From Peribacillus frigoritolerans (GTDB lineage: Bacteria; Bacillota; Bacilli; Bacillales; DSM-1321), in NCBI RefSeq assembly GCF_001636405.1, contig NZ_KV440950.1:4568778-4632777 (forward strand): a stretch of 64,000 nucleotides of DNA. The letters run 5' to 3'. Positions 35,650 to 45,812 of the stretch are shown here, piece after piece. Position numbers and translations under genes: made by a program. The notes beneath the pieces are model-generated. The model ran no database searches. It was not told the origin of the DNA and saw only the letters and a program-made list of their open reading frames with translations. Positions within the stretch are counted from its first letter, which is position 1, and each line of letters begins with the position of its first letter.

Positions 35650-37169
35650 GCATTTTATCCCTCACGCTTTTTTTGGGCATCATCTTGTTAACGCTTACTA
35701 TAACCTATTACTCTTCTAATAAGACGAAAAATGCCAGTGATTTTTATACGGCCGGCGGCGGATTGACAGCATGGCAGAATGGATTGGCCGTGGCAGGTGA
35801 CTTTATGTCAGCCGCATCTTTCCTCGGAATTACGGGTGCAATCGCACTGATTGGTTTTGATGGCTTTTACATGAGCATCGGGAACCTTGTTGCCTTTCTT
35901 GTCTTATTGTATCTAGTGTCGGAACCACTACGCAATCTAGGTAAGTTTACGCTGGCAGATATGATTTCAGCACGCTTCAAATCAAAAAAAGTGCGAGGGA
36001 TAGCTGCGGCTAACACACTTGTCATTTCAATCTTTTACATGATTGCCCAACTTGTCGGTGCAGGAGGATTAATTAAACACTTGCTCGGCATCGATTATTG
36101 GCTATCCGTACTGCTTGTCGGTGTACTGATGACGATTTATGTGATTTTCGGAGGGATGACAGCGACAAGCTGGGTGCAGATCACCAAGGCGGTTCTCTTG
36201 CTAGGCGGTTCTGCCGTGTTGACGTTCATCGTATTTTCGCGTTTTAACATGTCCAAACTGCAACACCGCTCGGAAAGGATTTTTTGAATCCAGGAAATAA
36301 ATACACCGATGGACTCGACATGATTTCATTCAATATGTCGCTTGTCCTTGGAGCAGCCGGCCTTCCGCATTTACTCGTCCGCTTCTTTACAGTAAAGGAC
36401 GCAGCTGCTGCAAGGAAATCCGTCGTATATTCCACATGGTTTATAGGGGTATTTTTCATCATGACGATTTTCCTTGGTTTCGGCGCTGCATCTTTCGTCG
36501 GGTTTGAGCGGATTGTCGATGCAAACCCGGCTGGAAACATGGCCGCTCCTCTTCTTGCATTAACCATTGGAGGTGAATTTTTATTCGCATTCGTTTCTGC
36601 GGTAGCATTTGCCACGATTTTAGCGGTTGTATCCGGTCTTGTTTTAACATCGGCATCCGCTTTTGCACATGATATATATGGTGAAATCATCAAGGATGGA
36701 AATATTACGGGAGTACAGCAAGTACTCGTTGCCCGATTGGCTTCTGTCTCTTAGCGGTCATTTCGATTCTACTTGCTTTATTCGCACAATCAATGAATGT
36801 CGCTTTTCTTTCAGTCCTCGCGCTTGGGATTGCTGCCAGTGCCAATTTACCGATCATCCTTTGCACAATATATTGGAAACGCTTCAACTCAACCGGAGCG
36901 ATCACAGGAATGTCATTCGGGTTACTCAGCTCCATCATACTGGTCATGCTTAGCCCCAATGTATGGAACCCGGAACCTGGAATGGGGATTTCACAGGCGA
37001 TCCCCTCTTCACGATGAGCAACCCGACCATTTTCACCGTGCCGCTCGGCTTTATTGGAGCTTATTTAGGCACAATCTTGTCAAAAGCAAAAGATGAGGAA
37101 AACAGTTTTGCTGAAGTACTGTTCAAATCAAACACCGGATATGGGATAAGTTCAGCAAAAGACCATTAA
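35646..37169 (+). pseudogene. Sodium/solute symporter (ActP/PaaL type), frameshifted
   Basis: An acetate-permease-like symporter spread over several frames. Frame 1 runs from the ATG to about 36250 (GLTAWQNGLAVAGDFMSAASFLG...). After a lesion the sense continues in another frame as TPLGKDFLNPGNKYTDGLDMISFN (about 36262). A second shift occurs near 36750 (LAVISILLALFAQ) and a third near 36980 (FTMSNPTIFTVPLGF). A short segment is also missing at the first junction. The protein sense is otherwise well kept, so decay is recent. It probably once imported phenylacetate or acetate. Confidence 0.88.
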
Positions 37170-37183
37170 AAAGGGGGATTTCC

Positions 37184-37630
37184 ATGACCGCACATTTAGA
37201 TAAGGATATTCACGAATTGCATTACGATCAAATCAAACAAGTACTGGTCGACGAACCATATGCTTCTTTTCTAGGAATGAGATTGACGAAACTCGGTCCC
37301 GGCACAGCGGAAGCAGAATTGATTCCAAGTGACCACATGCTAAATAGCCACGGAACGGTTCATGGTGCCATTATCTTTTCACTTGCTGATTACGTGTTCG
37401 CAGCAGCCAGCAATTCATATGGCAAAATAGCGGTTGGCGTTTCAAACAACATCAATTTCTTATCAGCTGGCAAACGGGGTGAAACTTTAACTGCCAGAGC
37501 GGAAGAGATCAAGAAAAACCATAAACTGGCCTGGTATAAAATAGACGTGTTAAATGAAAGGGAATTGATTGCAACCATGGAAGCGATGGTATTCAGGAAA
37601 AATCAATATTTCGTTGACCAAGTTGAATAA
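37184..37630 (+). CDS. paaI: PaaI-type hotdog acyl-CoA thioesterase
   Basis: A 148-residue hotdog-fold thioesterase. The catalytic region reads MLNSHGTVHGAIIFSLADYVFAAASN, with the Asp/Asn and HGG-like HG elements of the PaaI family, which releases CoA from stalled phenylacetate intermediates. It lies 14 bases after the broken symporter on the plus strand and still has its own GGGGGAT ribosome site, so it may be the functional remainder of that operon. Confidence 0.88.
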   Translation: MTAHLDKDIHELHYDQIKQVLVDEPYASFLGMRLTKLGPGTAEAELIPSDHMLNSHGTVHGAIIFSLADYVFAAASNSYGKIAVGVSNNINFLSAGKRGETLTARAEEIKKNHKLAWYKIDVLNERELIATMEAMVFRKNQYFVDQVE

Positions 37631-37637
37631 GTAACGT

Positions 37638-37672
37638 TTGAAACCGGACAAGCAATCCATTTGTCCGGTTTC
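37638..37672 (+). terminator. Terminator of paaI
   Basis: GAAACCGGACAA pairs with TTGTCCGGTTTC, followed by a mixed C/T tract. Confidence 0.65.
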
Positions 37673-37705
37673 CTCTCCCTTGATTTTCCAAGGATACGTA
37701 AGCAT

Positions 37706-37742
37706 AGAAAAAAAGGGGGATTCCCGATTGGAATCCCCCCTC
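37706..37742 (-). terminator. Probable terminator of pucG
   Basis: GGGGGATTCC and GGAATCCCCC flank a short loop; on the minus strand a T run follows. It lies about 175 bases past the pucG stop. Confidence 0.6.
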
Positions 37743-37915
37743 CCCTATTTTATCACCCTTCTTCTGGTTATTGACCGCAATACTGGAATCTATCACTATT
37801 AACGACTCCCCGCACTCCCGTTCACTTATCCCATCCGTCTGATTAGCGATTTTCCCTCCATGCCTTTTCGATGATCATTGCCAGGATTGCTGAAATGGAC
37901 ATGGACATCCATTAA

Positions 37916-39196
37916 TCAAAGAGACCCTTGTGATGCTACCATTTTCTCCTTCTTTCCTACATATACATCAAGCGCAGCCTGCAAAGCCTCTCCCCGATTA
38001 ACTTGGAACCCTTGGCGCAAAAGGACAGCTTCCAAAGAGGCCAATACAAACAGGATGTTTTCTTTCCTGCAACTGAATCCCATAGTCCCGATTCTCCAGA
38101 TTTTCCCGTGAAGCGGACCAAATGAGGAAGCGATTTCGATGCCAAATTCATTCAACAGCATGTCTCTTACAGCTTCACCATCGATTCCTTTTGGAATTTC
38201 AATGCAAGTTACACATGGAAGTTTGTTTTTCCCATCCCCGAATAACATTAGTCCCATTGCCTTGATCCCTTCAACGAGAGCAGCTTCGTGGAGTTCATGA
38301 CGGGCAAAGCGCGTTTCCAGACCTTCTTCGAGCACAAGGCGCAATCCTTCACGTAACGCATAAATCATGGAAGTTGCTTCTGTATGATGATTCAAACGAC
38401 GCGGTCCCCAATAATCCTGCAGCATGCTTAAATCGAAATAATTACTGGCGATCGGAAGGCTGAGCGAAACCTGTTGGTTGTCTTCATCCGTGGCAATACC
38501 ACGTTCCACCTTTTTGCGGGACTGGATGATTTCTTCTATTCGCTCATTATACGTAATCGGTGCCATACCGGAAGGAACGGACAAGCATTTTTGTGTCCCT
38601 CCTATCAATCCATCAATACACCATTCATCCACCTTAACATCTGTGCCCCCGATGGAGGCAACCGCATCCACAACAAGCAGGACACCCAATTCACGGCAGG
38701 CCCGCCCGATTTCCTTCAAAGGCTGCATACAACCAGTGGAGGTTTCCCCATGCACGATTGCTGTTATTTTTGGGGAGACTTTCTTGATTTCCGCAATGAC
38801 TGCTTGCGGTTCGAACACTTCTCCCCAAGGACATTCCATCGTATGGACTTCAGCTCCGTATCGCTCACAGATTTCCACCAATAAATGACCGAACCTTCCG
38901 AATATAGGAACCAGTACCTTATCCCCCGGCTCAATGATGCTGCATAGAATCGCTTCATTACCGGATCTTGAGGTGCCATCTATCGGGAACGCCCATTTAT
39001 TTTTAGTTTGAAAAACCAAACGCAGCATTTCCATCACTTCATTCATGATAGTGGTGAATGCAGGATCGAATTGCCCCAATATCGGTGTGCTCATCGCCCT
39101 TAAAACACGCGGGTCAACTTCGACCGGTCCTGGTGTCATGATCGTTCTCATCGGTGCATTCAATTCTGAATATGCCATTTTTACCAACTCCTTCAA
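37916..39196 (-). CDS. pucG: (S)-ureidoglycine-glyoxylate aminotransferase
   Basis: A 426-residue class V PLP aminotransferase, close to B. subtilis PucG, which transfers the amino group of ureidoglycine to glyoxylate, giving oxalurate and glycine. N-terminal MTPGPVEVDPRVLRAM and the PLP lysine in GGTQKCLSVPSG are visible; VVDAVASIGG holds the cofactor Asp. The probable start is MAYSELNAPM, a few codons inside the open frame. Next to a decayed pucF, as the two are neighbours in B. subtilis. Ureidoglycine could alternatively go to the aminohydrolase at 44793-45557. Confidence 0.9.
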   Translation of the reverse strand: MKELVKMAYSELNAPMRTIMTPGPVEVDPRVLRAMSTPILGQFDPAFTTIMNEVMEMLRLVFQTKNKWAFPIDGTSRSGNEAILCSIIEPGDKVLVPIFGRFGHLLVEICERYGAEVHTMECPWGEVFEPQAVIAEIKKVSPKITAIVHGETSTGCMQPLKEIGRACRELGVLLVVDAVASIGGTDVKVDEWCIDGLIGGTQKCLSVPSGMAPITYNERIEEIIQSRKKVERGIATDEDNQQVSLSLPIASNYFDLSMLQDYWGPRRLNHHTEATSMIYALREGLRLVLEEGLETRFARHELHEAALVEGIKAMGLMLFGDGKNKLPCVTCIEIPKGIDGEAVRDMLLNEFGIEIASSFGPLHGKIWRIGTMGFSCRKENILFVLASLEAVLLRQGFQVNRGEALQAALDVYVGKKEKMVASQGSL

Positions 39197-39238
39197 AAGG
39201 CTATTTTATAAAGTATTTCATTCAAAAATCCGATTCCC

Positions 39239-39754
39239 TTATCCATATCCATCGCAACAGGTTTGACACCCATCCATTGTGAAACCCCACCCCAGCCTCA
39301 TTTCCGCTTTCTTTGCCAGGGAATCGAGAGTCGAAAATGTCCTTACAAAACCTTTCAAAAACCTCTTCCTCTCCGATGCCATTCGGAACATTGAATTCCG
39401 AAGCCAGAAGACAGCATCCTTCCTGTATCCAATGGGAGTGGTGCCCGCATGATCACTCTTAATGATTTTCACCGTATAAAGGCGGTGACGCCCCATCCTT
39501 GTCCGTTTCCATATGGGAACTGGTCGGAATGATTCCACCGGAGGGACCCCCTAAATCATACACTAACAAAATATATAATAAGTTTTTTCCCATCCTCAGC
39601 TTTCATTGCCTGCTGAGCGCTCATCCTTTCCTTGGAATATAATATCCGTGTCACCCCATTACTCTCTGTTGCCCCGAAAAATGCCAACCATTCTATCATC
39701 GAACGCAACATCATCCTTTTCATCTATTAATTTTTCATTTTGATTGCCCATCAT
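39239..39754 (-). pseudogene. pucF: Relic of pucF (allantoate amidohydrolase)
   Basis: Fragments of an M20 allantoate amidohydrolase remain in different frames. From about 39695 downwards one frame reads WLAFFGATESNGVTRILYSKERM then SAQQAMKAE, matching the family N-terminus; near 39440 another reads DHAGTTPIGYRKDAVF, the diagnostic dimerisation-domain motif. Stops, shifts and a large loss leave about 0.5 kb of an expected 1.2 kb. It lies directly upstream of pucG, its usual partner. Function is lost; an intact enzyme of different sequence is at 50111-51361. Confidence 0.8.
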
Positions 39755-40125
39755 ATCGCTTCCCTTCGCAATAGCCTTTGATGTCATGAACATGCACAAA
39801 ATTTATATCATCTATTATTTTACTTGCTTTCGCATTTAACTTCATTGACAATTTTGTTAGTATTTCGGTGTTTTTTTGTGCAAAATAACCAACTGAAAGA
39901 CAACCAATAATGTGTATATATACAGATTTCTATGAGAACTTTTATTACAGGCAGCTCCTCATCATATTAAATGGTTTTTTTGGTTAATTGAGATGCTAGT
40001 TCCACTTATGCCGGCCAAATTAACTTTTGATGGACTGCAAACCTAAAAAGATGATGTCTAATCTTTGTTACATCTAATTCACATATGTTTTATTTGCTTT
40101 TTCTTTTTATAAAGAATTAGACCAA
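39755..40125. other. AT-rich gene-free stretch upstream of the pucF relic
   Basis: No coding frame is convincing. It contains a PucR-box-like sequence at 39975-39987 and probably the old pucFG promoter. Confidence 0.5.
39975..39987 (+). promoter_or_regulatory. PucR-box-like site
   Basis: TTTTTTTGGTTAA matches 12 of 13 positions of the published B. subtilis PucR consensus WWWCNTTGGTTAA. It lies upstream of the pucF relic and pucG. A single short match in AT-rich DNA is weak evidence. Confidence 0.35.
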
Positions 40126-40167
40126 AATGGGGAACAAGTAATCGTGATTACTTGTTCCCCATTTTAT
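40126..40167. terminator. Terminator of malate synthase G gene
   Basis: GGGGAACAAGTAATC pairs with GATTACTTGTTCCCC, flanked by A and T tracts. It is symmetrical but only glcB (minus strand) ends nearby. Confidence 0.8.
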
Positions 40168-40294
40168 CGAATACTCACTCATTTTTATCCGAAGCCCCGT
40201 ATGAATTACTGGTAGAAGTTAAGATCTGACACTATGCTAAGCCTCATGTATTTAATAACATTGCATCTGGTTGGTCTGATGCCCCAGAAATCAC

Positions 40295-42469
40295 TTAATG
40301 TTTACACTTATTTTCCTTCGCTTCAATGCGTCGTCGATGCAGGATAGGCTCAGTATACCCACTTGGTTGGTTATAGCCTTGAAACACTAGGTCGCATGCA
40401 GCTTGGAACGCCACTGAGCTGTCGTAATTATCCGCGATACATTGATAGGCTGAATCTCCACTGTTTTGTTCATCCACTACTTTAGCCATTCGTTGTAAAG
40501 TCTCCAAAACCTGTCCTTTTGTACAAATTCCGTGGTGAAGCCAGTTAGCGATATGCTGACTCGAAATTCTTAGTGTGGCACGGTCTTCCATCAACCCTAC
40601 ATTATTGATATCTGGTACTTTGGAACAACCAATTCCTTGTTCTACCCAACGTACAACATAACCGAGGATACCTTGGGCATTGTTATCCAGCTCTTGCTGA
40701 ATTTCTTCCGGACTCCATTCGGGGTTTTGAGCCACCGGGATTTCCAAAATATCATCACGTAAATTTACTGGATTCTTTTTCAACTCATCTTGCACCTTTT
40801 TTACATCCACTTGATGATAATGAAGAGCATGCAATGTCGCTGCAGTCGGTGAAGGCACCCATGCTGTATTCGCCCCCGCTTTCAGATGGCCAATCTTTTG
40901 CGTTAGCATTTCCGCCATCATGTCAGGTATTGCCCACATTCCCTTACCAATTTGAGCTCGACCTTGAAAACCGGTTGCTAGACCTACATTGACATTCGAT
41001 TTTTCATAACCTTGTAGCCATTTTGATCCTTTCATGTTATTTTTGAGGATCATAGGTCCAGCTTCCATAGAAGTATGAATTTCGTCTCCCGTTCGATCTA
41101 AGAACCCTGTATTAATAAATGCCACTCTTTCTTTAACTTGGCGGATACAAGCTTTCAAGTTCAATGAAGTTCGACGTTCTTCGTCCATAACACCAATTTT
41201 CAGTGTATTTCGCTGTAGACCAAGCATGTCTTCCACACGATCAAAGAGCTCATTTGCAAAAGCCACCTCTTCGGATCCATGCATTTTTGGCTTAACGATA
41301 TAAACTGATCCTTTAGATGAATTTTGATATTTACCATTCCCCAACAAGGAATGTTTGGCAAGTAAACTAGTCATGACTGTATCCATAATCCCTTCAGGAA
41401 TCTCCTCACCATTTTCATCCAGGACTGCGTTTGTGGTCATTAAATGTCCCACGTTACGGACAAACATAAGTGAACGGCCAGGTAAAGAGAATTCTTCTCC
41501 ATTTGGAGCTCTGTATAAACGATCCGGGTTCATTGTACGTGTCATCAATTTATTATCCTTTTTGAAAGTTACAGCCAGATCCCCCCTCATAAGACCTAAC
41601 CAATTTCGATAGACCAGGACTTTATCATCAGCATCCACTGCCGCAACAGAATCCTCACAATCCATAATGGTCGTAAGAGTAGATTCCATTAGAATGTCCT
41701 TAACGCCTGCTTTATCTATTTTACCGATCGGATGACTTCTATCAATCTGAATTTCAAAATGCAACCCATTATTTTTTAATAATATCGCCGATGGCTTTCC
41801 GTATTCACCTTGATTGCCAACTAGCTTAGATTCCTCTACTAAACTCGTAATTTCTCCATTTTTGAGTGTAACAGCTAATTTCCCATCTACTACTGTATAT
41901 TTCACAGCGTCTTTATGTGAATGATCCTTTAAAGGAGTTACTTGATCAAGAAAATCCTTTGCAAATGAAATGACTTCTCCACCGCGTACTTCATTGTAGC
42001 TCCCTTCTCGGTAGGCTCCTTCTTTTTCGCTAATAACATCTGTACCATATAGGGCATTATAAAGGCTTCCCCACCTTGCATTTGAAGCGTTAATAGCATA
42101 ACGAGCATTATCAACCGGGACAACTAGCTGCGGACCGGCTTGGAAGGCAATTTCATCATCTACCCCTTCTGTGGTAATATGAAAGTCTTCTCCTTCAGGT
42201 TCGAGATAGCCAATTTCTTGTAAAAATGTTTTATATTCAGCAAAGTCCATCTCGTTATTTTCCCTGTGCCATGTATTGATTTTGGTTTGAATTTCATCAC
42301 GACGAGCTAATAATTTTTTGTTTTTTGGAGACATGTCATGTACCAATTTTTCAAAATCATCCCAAAATTGTTCCTGATTCAGTCCGCTTCCAGGCAGCCC
42401 ATCTTTATTGATAAATTCAAAAAGTATCGAAGCCACTTGAAGATTACCTACTTTCACATATTCTCCCAT
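40295..42469 (-). CDS. glcB: Malate synthase G
   Basis: A 724-residue monomeric malate synthase that condenses glyoxylate with acetyl-CoA to malate. Family stretches: [37 protein letters not shown] (cut here around the EDS motif), [17 protein letters not shown] with the catalytic Arg region, and [18 protein letters not shown]. Bacilli usually carry the shorter AceB form with isocitrate lyase; form G next to purine genes suggests use of glyoxylate from allantoin. AGAGGAGGAA precedes the ATG. Confidence 0.94.
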   Translation of the reverse strand: MGEYVKVGNLQVASILFEFINKDGLPGSGLNQEQFWDDFEKLVHDMSPKNKKLLARRDEIQTKINTWHRENNEMDFAEYKTFLQEIGYLEPEGEDFHITTEGVDDEIAFQAGPQLVVPVDNARYAINASNARWGSLYNALYGTDVISEKEGAYREGSYNEVRGGEVISFAKDFLDQVTPLKDHSHKDAVKYTVVDGKLAVTLKNGEITSLVEESKLVGNQGEYGKPSAILLKNNGLHFEIQIDRSHPIGKIDKAGVKDILMESTLTTIMDCEDSVAAVDADDKVLVYRNWLGLMRGDLAVTFKKDNKLMTRTMNPDRLYRAPNGEEFSLPGRSLMFVRNVGHLMTTNAVLDENGEEIPEGIMDTVMTSLLAKHSLLGNGKYQNSSKGSVYIVKPKMHGSEEVAFANELFDRVEDMLGLQRNTLKIGVMDEERRTSLNLKACIRQVKERVAFINTGFLDRTGDEIHTSMEAGPMILKNNMKGSKWLQGYEKSNVNVGLATGFQGRAQIGKGMWAIPDMMAEMLTQKIGHLKAGANTAWVPSPTAATLHALHYHQVDVKKVQDELKKNPVNLRDDILEIPVAQNPEWSPEEIQQELDNNAQGILGYVVRWVEQGIGCSKVPDINNVGLMEDRATLRISSQHIANWLHHGICTKGQVLETLQRMAKVVDEQNSGDSAYQCIADNYDSSVAFQAACDLVFQGYNQPSGYTEPILHRRRIEAKENKCKH

Positions 42470-42757
42470 GATGTATTCCTCCTCTAAAATTAGTTTGACT
42501 CCCGGTATACGCCGAGATAATTTTCTTAAACCAGGTAATCTCTCCTCCCTTTGAACGGGTTCAATACTTAGTTTGTTTTCGATTTCAAGTTCTCAAATTT
42601 ATTGTTTTGTTTTCTTATAATCAATTTCAAGTTTATCGTTAGAGATGTCAAATATAGTCAGTATGGTATAAACACCTTTTTTCTTCACTCGCAAAATGAA
42701 AGCCCATTTTTTTTAAAATAATCACTTTACTTTTCCATCTTCAGGTAGATAGATCGG

Positions 42758-44077
42758 TTACTGCCCGACCTCCAACTTATTCATTAATTTATTCCAATTA
42801 ATGAATTTCTCCAAAAAGATCGATATAATGACACCCATAATGAGACCATTTGTAATGAAAGGCTGCAAGAGGACAGGTATACTGCCGAATAATGCTGGCG
42901 GGATGTTCATAATGCTAACTCCAACTAGGACCGGCCCTGCTAAACGGAGTATCGTTTCAGAGTTGAATAACGTTCCTTTCAGACTGTTTAATGCGGTCCC
43001 GAACAATTGAAGGTATGCGACAAATAAAACAGCGTTACCTATTGTTAATGGCATTGTTCCTAAGAATCTCCCTAATGGCGGAATAACTCCAAGGAGAGTA
43101 AACAAAAATCCGCTTATAATGAATGGCTTTCGTTTGAATAAATTGGTACTTTGTAAAAAACCTATCGTAGATGTAAATGGTGTAAAAGGGACCAAGCCAA
43201 AAATCGAAGTGATAAACGCAAAAATACCTGTTACAAAAATAGATCTCCTGTATTGACTATGTTCCACCTTTTCCTTGTAAACATCGGCAACTGCTTGAAT
43301 AGAAGCGAAAGAATTCGTTAAATTCAGAAGGACAGCAAAAAAGGAAACAAAAATAATACCAATATTCAAATTTGGAGTTCCAAGGGGAAAGAAAGTGAAT
43401 GCCATACCTGAAGAGCTAGCCGTCGGAAGATCTGAAGGGAAAATAATTCGATATAATGACCAACCTACGATAATTCCGATCAGGATTGAAAAATTGCCTA
43501 GTATTTTCCCTCCTTTAATCTTTAAAAAGCCGACGAAGATGACAATCAAGATTGAAAACAAACTGACAGGGAGATCAATTGTTCCACTTTCGGTTATTTT
43601 AAACATGCCTTTGAAGAAAATAAAGATGAGCTGAAAGGTCAGTAAAAATATATAAACACTTATCACCATCGGCTTAATTACTTTTTGTATGATATAAATC
43701 AGGTTAAATGCCGCTAGCAATACGGTTACAGCTCCAGCCAGCAAAATACCTGTTGCAATACCTCCCCCTACGGTTGCAAAATCCAATCCGAGTGCAGATG
43801 CAGAGATGCCCATATTTATCATCAGACCCCACATTAGCCCTGAATGGCTGTCCAATAATGGATAACGATGCCCAACCCATGCCTGCAGAATACAGGATAT
43901 TCCGGTAAAGATAAAGGAGCACCTTATCGTCATTTCAATTGTTTCTGTAGGAAGCTGGAATGCTGCTCCTACAGAAATTGGTACGACAACCGTATTGGCA
44001 AAAATAAAAAAAAGCCACTGTAAAGAGGAGAATAATGTTACAGTAACTCCTTGCTGTTTCATCTTAATCATCACCAT
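42758..44077 (-). CDS. NCS2-family nucleobase permease
   Basis: A 439-residue membrane permease with about 12-14 helices, of the nucleobase-cation symporter 2 family (uracil, xanthine, urate carriers). N-terminal SSLQWLFFIFANTVVVPISVGAAFQLP and the later FSSIQAVADVY-like NSFASIQAVADVYKEK stretch are typical. It is a distant member, so the substrate (urate or xanthine is likely from context) is inferred. Start possibilities GTG/ATG within the first seven codons cannot be separated. It ends about 290 bases upstream of glcB on the same strand. Confidence 0.83.
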   Translation of the reverse strand: MVMIKMKQQGVTVTLFSSLQWLFFIFANTVVVPISVGAAFQLPTETIEMTIRCSFIFTGISCILQAWVGHRYPLLDSHSGLMWGLMINMGISASALGLDFATVGGGIATGILLAGAVTVLLAAFNLIYIIQKVIKPMVISVYIFLLTFQLIFIFFKGMFKITESGTIDLPVSLFSILIVIFVGFLKIKGGKILGNFSILIGIIVGWSLYRIIFPSDLPTASSSGMAFTFFPLGTPNLNIGIIFVSFFAVLLNLTNSFASIQAVADVYKEKVEHSQYRRSIFVTGIFAFITSIFGLVPFTPFTSTIGFLQSTNLFKRKPFIISGFLFTLLGVIPPLGRFLGTMPLTIGNAVLFVAYLQLFGTALNSLKGTLFNSETILRLAGPVLVGVSIMNIPPALFGSIPVLLQPFITNGLIMGVIISIFLEKFINWNKLMNKLEVGQ

Positions 44078-44171
44078 TTCCGATTTCTGGATTTTTATAA
44101 AATCTGTTTGCTAGTTTTTAAGGAAGCCAATCGTAGAAATTACAAAATCATCACTTTTTATAAATAAAAAT

Positions 44172-44211
44172 ATAAGCGAAGCGCTGTCTTCATAACAATC
44201 GCTTCGCCTTA
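44172..44211 (-). terminator. Terminator of the cupin gene
   Basis: GCGAAGCG and CGCTTCGC arms with a T-rich tail on the minus strand, 70 bases after the cupin stop. Confidence 0.7.
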
Positions 44212-44280
44212 ATCACTTTTTTGTTTTTTTAAAGAAGAAACTTAAATTATTTTGTAAAGTTTAATAAACTTAGCATTTTT

Positions 44281-44664
44281 TTAATATCTTGTTATATCCA
44301 TAGGCAATGCCCCTGCAGCAAAGCCTACAAACATGAATCGGCTGTTTCCTGTATTTCGCATTCCATGAATTTGATTAGGCTTGGCCAATACTACCATTCC
44401 TTTTCTGATCGTGATCTCATTCTCGAGGTCAGGGAAGTATGTTCCTTCCCCCTCAATGCAGACCCAAATATCATCAACATTCGAATGGGAATGTAAATAT
44501 ACTTCCTGCTCAGGTTCAAGACACCAAACTGCCCCAACAGTTTTATCCGTTTCATAGAAATAATTTTTTTGTGGTGCATTAGAATCGAATTTTGCTATTT
44601 TATCGATTTCAAAAACTCTTTCCTCTATTATCGACTTTTTGTTCAAAATTACATTCTGGTCCAT
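44281..44664 (-). CDS. Cupin-domain protein
   Basis: A 127-residue single-cupin protein. Cupin motif 1 is EVYLHSHSNVDDIWVCIEGEGTYF (two His, Glu-like position) and motif 2 is GMVVLAKPNQIHGMRN (His), giving a probable metal site. Located directly downstream of the ureidoglycine aminohydrolase gene on the same strand, it may act on a ureide, but no specific reaction can be assigned. AAGAGGTG precedes the ATG. Confidence 0.8.
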   Translation of the reverse strand: MDQNVILNKKSIIEERVFEIDKIAKFDSNAPQKNYFYETDKTVGAVWCLEPEQEVYLHSHSNVDDIWVCIEGEGTYFPDLENEITIRKGMVVLAKPNQIHGMRNTGNSRFMFVGFAAGALPMDITRY

Positions 44665-44792
44665 ACCTCAGCACCTCTTTTATATTTAATGGTTTTGAAT
44701 TACACTTACCGGATCTCCCTAAAATACAATTCTGCCCGCATTAAATCTCTTGAAGTTGTCATCTACTCATTTCTTCTATATGATGTGACCTT

Positions 44793-45557
44793 TTACAAGG
44801 ATGCATCACGATTACAATCTTTAGAGTAAACATATGTTAAACTTTCTCTGCCTACCGCATAGGCTGCTTGATGTACATATGGACCCATAAAAATGTAATC
44901 TCCTTTCTTTACAGGAACCCACTGATTATCCAGATTATACATCCCTTCTCCCGAGAGTAAGTAGGCTCCATGTTCTTGCACATGTGTTTCGATGAATGGA
45001 TGAGATGCAGCAGGATCAAAGGAAAGAATATGAAAATTCATATCAAAATCTATATCAGCAGGCAAAAGATCCTTGAGATGGACATTATGCATATCATCAT
45101 AAATCCTGAATTCGATGTTGTTCGCATGGTTTGAATGAACCCATGGCCTCCGTCCTTCAAGCGGACGATACTTTTGCTTATATAGGAAAAGTTTAGAATC
45201 TCCATCAGATTGGTTTTCTAAATACATCTTTGTTCCGGGCGGACAATATAAATAACCGCTTTCATCGAGGACAAACTCCTGTTCACCCGCAGCAGCTTTT
45301 ATTTTCCCTTCAATAACATAGACAAATGTCTCAACATCTTCTTGTCCACCAAACCCCTCGCTGTTCTTTCCATCCTTTTGCATTGTCACAATGTAATCGA
45401 CAAAGCTTGCTCCAAGCTTTGGAGAACCCAAAATGGAAATGATACAATTCTCAAATCCCGGAATAACATTATTAACCAATCCTTCAGGTGCAATTAACGC
45501 ATATTTACCGTGCTCAATTATTGATCTGCTTGCTAATAAATCTTTAGGATAACCCAT
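44793..45557 (-). CDS. allE: (S)-ureidoglycine aminohydrolase
   Basis: A 254-residue bicupin of the AllE/YlbA family, which releases ammonia from ureidoglycine to give ureidoglycolate. The first cupin has GQEDVETFVYVIEGKI and the second has HPFIETHVQEHGAYLLSGEGMY with the Mn ligands (Glu, His, Gln/His) and GPYVHQAAYAVG. Together with pucG it gives two competing fates for ureidoglycine. AAAGGAGAG precedes the ATG. A 255-base gap separates it from the upstream allantoinase gene. Confidence 0.9.
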   Translation of the reverse strand: MGYPKDLLASRSIIEHGKYALIAPEGLVNNVIPGFENCIISILGSPKLGASFVDYIVTMQKDGKNSEGFGGQEDVETFVYVIEGKIKAAAGEQEFVLDESGYLYCPPGTKMYLENQSDGDSKLFLYKQKYRPLEGRRPWVHSNHANNIEFRIYDDMHNVHLKDLLPADIDFDMNFHILSFDPAASHPFIETHVQEHGAYLLSGEGMYNLDNQWVPVKKGDYIFMGPYVHQAAYAVGRESLTYVYSKDCNRDASL

Positions 45558-45812
45558 CTTTTAAACTCTCCTTTTAATCGTATTTTATTTGAAATATGTG
45601 ACTCATGGTGTGCCCATTTCCCGCTATTAATAAACTTATAATTGTAGCTTCTTTTCATATATTATTAGCTTGTGTTAGAAACAATTAAGTCCCTTATATA
45701 AATATTAACCGCTTTCATTTAATTAGTCTTTATGCCTAATTGATAAAAACGTTTTATATTTTTGTTCATTATAGATAAAAAGATTTTCTCCAGTCCTTTA
45801 TGCTTAACAATC

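Noticed and set aside
36244..36693. Long open frame on the opposite strand of the broken symporter
   Set aside because: Composition is typical of an antisense shadow of a membrane-protein gene; the real sense lies on the plus strand.
44080..44280. Possible purine riboswitch near the NCS2 permease gene
   Set aside because: No conserved purine-aptamer loops could be found; only a terminator hairpin is present.
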